The notes under the pieces were generated by a model. It ran no database searches, was not told the DNA's origin, and worked only from the letters and a program-made list of their open reading frames with translations. From Fen-330 sp050008465 (GTDB lineage: Bacteria; Acidobacteriota; Terriglobia; Bryobacterales; Bryobacteraceae), in the NCBI GenBank assembly GCA_050008465.1, contig JBEKMO010000026.1, forward strand, positions 1-57,082: a DNA stretch of 57,082 bases. The letters run 5' to 3'. Shown here in pieces: positions 54,244-57,082 of this stretch. The translations under genes were made by a program, and so were the position numbers. The first letter of the stretch is position 1. Every line of letters starts with the position of its first letter.

Positions 54244-55740
54244 CTACTTCCCACAGCACTTCTTGTACTTCTTGCCACTGCCGCAGGGGCAGGGTTCGTT
54301 GCGGCCGGCCTTGACTGCGGGCGCGGCCGGCTCCGGCTCTTCCTCTTCCTCGGAATCTTCCAGGACCAGGAAGATCGGATCCTGGCCGTGGAGTCGCAGC
54401 CGGTCGTCGAGCGCCTCGCGGACGAGCTTGGCTTCTTCGTGGGAGAGGCCGCCGGAGAGCTCGTTGATCCTGCGGAACAACGCACGCGTGCGTGCGGGAG
54501 TGACGGCGCCGGGGGCCGCCAGTGCGTAGGCAAAGAGCGCCGCATCCCGCGCGTCTGCGTCCTCGAAAAGCTGCTCGACGCGGCCAAGCTGTGAAACGAT
54601 GCCCAGCCAGCCAACCGCACAGACAGCCTGTCGCCGGACCTCGACATCGGGATCGTCCAGGTGCCGCGGGATGTACTGGGCGAAGCGGCGGTCCATCGAA
54701 TGCCACATCGCTTTGATGGCCTGGGCGCGCGCTTCGGGAAGCGCGTAGAACTCCAGGATGCGCCGGCGGACGGCTTCCAGTTCTCCGGACTCCAACGCCA
54801 AGCTCACCAGGGCGCCGCACCGCTCCTCGATCGGCGCGGCGGGATCCTCCAGCCGCGCCAGCATGGCTTCGCGGACGCCCGCCTCCTCCAGCGACCCTTC
54901 TAGCGCCTCCCAGCAGGCGGCCCGAACGCCGGCGTCCGTGTCGCCCTTCGCCAGTTCGAAAATCCGCGCGCGGACCTCGCCTTCGATATGGCCCGTGGCG
55001 AACATCCAGACGGCACGGGCGCGGTAGGCCGCTACCGGACTGGCCAGGAACCCGAGCAACTCCTGGTCGTCGAGCGCCGCAAAATGCGGCCCGGCCTCCT
55101 CGGGATATTCCTCCCAGATCACGTACGGCGCGGCCTCCTCAGCGGGCGCGGCGCGCTCGATCTCCCGGAGCGCCGAGGTCAGTTCCCGGCGTACCAGGTC
55201 GTCATCCGGAGGCGCCTTCGCCAGCGCCCCCTCGAGCGCCGGCCGGGCGGCCGGATCGCCGCAAATGCCGAGATACAGCGATCCCACCAGCGGATCGATA
55301 TCCAACAGGCCGGTCAGCATTGAGAGAACGCGCGGGTCGCGCGGGTGAAGCGCGGCCAGCGCGAAGGCGACATCCTCGGCGTTGCCGGATTCCTCGAACA
55401 GGTCCAGCAGCGGCTCGAGGGATGCGGCGCCCAGCTCCACAAACGCACCCGTCAGCGCCTCGGAAAACTGGAAGCGATCGCGCCGGGCGAATTCCACCAG
55501 GAAGGATAGCGCCGCCGGCGTGTGCCACTGGCGGACTATGGCCAGCAAGTCCGCGCCGATGTCGATCCGGTCGTCCTCGCGCTGCTCCGCGAAGAAGCGC
55601 AGGATGTCGGCGATCTCCGCCTCCCCGCGTTCGAGGATGGCGCGCAGGAAACGGTGGTCGATCCCCACCTGGCCGAGCGCGGCGGCCCGGAGCAAGTCGT
55701 ACCTCGGGGCAGACGGGTACTGCTCGGGGCTCAGGATCAC
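54244..55740 (-). CDS. HEAT-repeat-like protein with a C-terminal SEC-C motif
   Basis: The 498-residue protein consists mainly of helical pairs resembling HEAT repeats, such as GVRAACWEALEGSLEEAGVR and DVEVRRQAVCAVGWLGIVSQ. An acidic linker (DSEEEEEPEP) and a SEC-C zinc motif at the very end (NEPCPCGSGKKYKKCCGK) follow. SEC-C binds zinc and in SecA mediates SecB or ribosome contact. The function of the fusion is unknown. It starts 6 nt after rplI and is probably co-transcribed with the ribosomal protein genes. Confidence 0.82.
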   Translation of the reverse strand: MILSPEQYPSAPRYDLLRAAALGQVGIDHRFLRAILERGEAEIADILRFFAEQREDDRIDIGADLLAIVRQWHTPAALSFLVEFARRDRFQFSEALTGAFVELGAASLEPLLDLFEESGNAEDVAFALAALHPRDPRVLSMLTGLLDIDPLVGSLYLGICGDPAARPALEGALAKAPPDDDLVRRELTSALREIERAAPAEEAAPYVIWEEYPEEAGPHFAALDDQELLGFLASPVAAYRARAVWMFATGHIEGEVRARIFELAKGDTDAGVRAACWEALEGSLEEAGVREAMLARLEDPAAPIEERCGALVSLALESGELEAVRRRILEFYALPEARAQAIKAMWHSMDRRFAQYIPRHLDDPDVEVRRQAVCAVGWLGIVSQLGRVEQLFEDADARDAALFAYALAAPGAVTPARTRALFRRINELSGGLSHEEAKLVREALDDRLRLHGQDPIFLVLEDSEEEEEPEPAAPAVKAGRNEPCPCGSGKKYKKCCGK

Positions 55741-55746
55741 GGCGGG

Positions 55747-56193
55747 TTACTCTTCGGGGACCACCCGAACCGTAATCTCGGCGGTGACCTCGCGGTGCAG
55801 GCGGATGGGGACCTGGAATTCGCCGAGCTGCTTGATCGGCTCCTCCAGGTGGATCTTCCGCCGGTCGATGTGATAGTTCTGCCGCTCCAGCGCTTCGACG
55901 ATGTCCTTGGAGGTGACCGAGCCGAACAATTGCTCCAGTTCGCCCGCTTTCTGGGCGATGGTGACTGTGACGCCGGTCATCATCCGGGCCAGGTCCTCGG
56001 CCGAGGATTTCTCCTTGGCCTCGCGGCGCAGGTGCGCCTGCCGCTCCTGCTCGATGATCTTCTTGTTGGCTGCGGTGGCGGCCACCGCGAGCTTCTTGGG
56101 CAGCAGGTAATTGCGAGCGTAGCCGGCGGCAACCTTGACGATCTGGCCGCGGCTGCCCAGCTTCTCGATATCTTCTCTGAGGATGACTTCCAT
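55747..56193 (-). CDS. rplI: Ribosomal protein bL9
   Basis: The 148-residue protein has the bL9 N-terminus (MEVILREDIEKLGSRGQIVK) with AAGYARNYLLPK, a long connecting helix and a C-terminal domain (LFGSVTSKDIVEAL). The start at 56193 is preceded by AGGAGA. Third gene of the rpsF-rpsR-rplI operon. Confidence 0.96.
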   Translation of the reverse strand: MEVILREDIEKLGSRGQIVKVAAGYARNYLLPKKLAVAATAANKKIIEQERQAHLRREAKEKSSAEDLARMMTGVTVTIAQKAGELEQLFGSVTSKDIVEALERQNYHIDRRKIHLEEPIKQLGEFQVPIRLHREVTAEITVRVVPEE

Positions 56194-56210
56194 CGGATCT
56201 CTCCTGGGCC

Positions 56211-56510
56211 CTAGATCGGCGAGGTGAACGGCAGCAGGGCGATGCAGCGCGCCTGCTTGATCGCTTCGCTCAGCCGCTTCTGGTGCGGGGCGCACACGCC
56301 GGAGAGCCGCCGCGGGACAATCTTGCCGCGCTCGGTGATGAACGCGTTCAGCATCTTGATTTCTTTGTAATTGATGTCGTCGACCTTCTCGACGCAGAAC
56401 CGGCACACTTTCTTGCGCCGGAAGTACTGTTTCTTGCCGGCCGACGCCTTGTCGGTACCCGTCGGTTGCTGCGAGGCGCTGATGGGCCTTCCTCCCCTGG
56501 TTTCCGCCAT
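56211..56510 (-). CDS. rpsR: Ribosomal protein bS18
   Basis: The 99-residue protein has the bS18 core: FRRKKVCRFCVEKVDDINYK, then LNAFITERGKIVPRRLSGVC and HQKRLSEAIKQARCIALLPF. CRFC plus two further cysteines suggest a zinc-binding form. No ssb gene lies between rpsF and rpsR, unlike in many bacteria. Confidence 0.96.
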   Translation of the reverse strand: MAETRGGRPISASQQPTGTDKASAGKKQYFRRKKVCRFCVEKVDDINYKEIKMLNAFITERGKIVPRRLSGVCAPHQKRLSEAIKQARCIALLPFTSPI

Positions 56511-56512
56511 GG

Positions 56513-56968
56513 TTATCGCTCCTTCTCGGCGCTCTCGGCCGCCGCCTCCGCCACCATCTGTTCCGCCACCGGCGCGGTGGGACGCCCGGGCGCGCCGCCG
56601 CCGCTCGACACGCTGGCCGGCGCGGGCCTCCGCTTGGCCCTCTTCTCGCGCCGCTTCCTGCGCTTCTCGATCTTCTTCAGCCGCTCGTCGATGCGGACGG
56701 TCATGTACTTCATTACCAGGTCGCTAACGCGGAACCGGCGCTCGATCTCCTTGACCACCTCGGGGCCGCAAGTGAACTGGAAAAGGATGTAAAAGCCTTC
56801 GCTGTGCTTCGCCACCCGGTAGCCGAGCTTGCGAATGCCCCACTTGTCAGCTTTCTCCACCGTGCCGCCGCCGCCGGTGATGATCTGCTTGGTTTGGTCG
56901 ATGAGCTGGTCGATCTCCTCCTCGGAGGCGTCCGGTCTCACGATGAACATCTCTTCGTAGATCCTCAT
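56513..56968 (-). CDS. rpsF: Ribosomal protein bS6
   Basis: The 151-residue protein starts MRIYEEMFIVRPDASEEEID and has GIRKLGYRVAKHSEGFYILF, characteristic of bS6. A long basic and then Ala/Pro-rich C-terminal tail (about residues 100-151) extends beyond the core. It overlaps pth by 4 nt and lies 2 nt before rpsR. Confidence 0.95.
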   Translation of the reverse strand: MRIYEEMFIVRPDASEEEIDQLIDQTKQIITGGGGTVEKADKWGIRKLGYRVAKHSEGFYILFQFTCGPEVVKEIERRFRVSDLVMKYMTVRIDERLKKIEKRRKRREKRAKRRPAPASVSSGGGAPGRPTAPVAEQMVAEAAAESAEKER

Positions 56969-57082
56969 TCTTCCTCGATTTTTTCACCTTGGGCGCGACG
57001 ATTGTATCTCGTCATGGCCATTTCGACGCCCTCGGAAATTATGGAAACGACCGCCTGGGCCGCGTAGTCCAGAAAGTCGTCC
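56965..57082 (-). CDS. pth: Peptidyl-tRNA hydrolase, C-terminal part
   Basis: The frame runs in from the right edge and ends at TGA 56967-56965 (minus strand), overlapping the rpsF start. Its 38 residues include DDFLDYAAQAVVSIISEGVE and AMTRYNRRAQG. This fits the C-terminal helix of bacterial Pth, whose gene often precedes rpsF. Catalytic residues lie outside the window. Confidence 0.75.
   Translation of the reverse strand, partial: DDFLDYAAQAVVSIISEGVEMAMTRYNRRAQGEKIEEE

Overview
The window looks like chromosomal DNA of a high-GC Acidobacteriota, most likely of the Bryobacterales/Solibacter group. The basis is a VWA protein of the acidobacterial VWFA-related type (12620-14377), a GH113-like secreted enzyme with the Solibacter-type C-terminal domain (30419-32152), two orphan ADOP-type ABC permeases (36890-39385 and 42326-44776), several TonB-C fusion proteins and many dispersed palindromic repeats. 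This assignment rests on family recognition only; no database search was run.

Layout: 1-4710 carries a transposase remnant, a lipoprotein, a geranylgeranyl-reductase-family flavoenzyme, hemL, an aldo/keto reductase and a DUF421 protein. A tRNA-Leu(UAG) at 4747-4833 is followed by a 2-kb island bounded by a 57-bp direct repeat of the tRNA 3' end. The island carries a TonB-C protein and a gene broken by an in-frame amber codon. From 6852 to 16061 come an amidohydrolase with a small membrane protein, a MauE-thioredoxin fusion, a TIR-domain remnant, an M48 protease, a class V aminotransferase, the VWA protein, a GAF-ANTAR regulator and a DUF4097 protein. From 16030 to 25056 are a GT4 glycosyltransferase, an MFS-queC-queE-queG operon, a TPR protein, an IPT/TIG protein, an orphan NarL-type regulator, a GH172/DUF2961 protein and a cupin. 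From 25172 to 29698 is a minus-strand operon of a DUF1537 kinase, a PdxA-family dehydrogenase, a DUF5060/DUF4038 hydrolase and tsaB. From 29844 to 36859 are an ankyrin-GH113 pair and a blaI-blaR1-like-LolA/TonB operon with a visible operator. From 36890 to 45617 are the two ADOP permeases, a VOC-methyltransferase fusion, a TadV-type prepilin peptidase, ubiE/menG, yggU and eda.

From 45645 to the end the window is core genome. There is a Trm112-like protein, a GT9 and an MsbA-like exporter, then the translation-coupled run yicC-gmk-rpoZ-coaBC-udg4-tmk-holB. On the minus strand are pth (partial)-rpsF-rpsR-rplI and a HEAT/SEC-C protein.

Two genome-scale patterns stand out. First, many genes lacking a Shine-Dalgarno have a -10-like hexamer 6-13 nt before the start codon, which predicts leaderless or nearly leaderless mRNAs. 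Second, several families of hairpin repeats sit at gene ends, supply stop codons, form C-terminal tails and in one case lie in frame inside a coding sequence. No CRISPR array or complete defence system was found; the only defence-like sequence is the TIR fragment.
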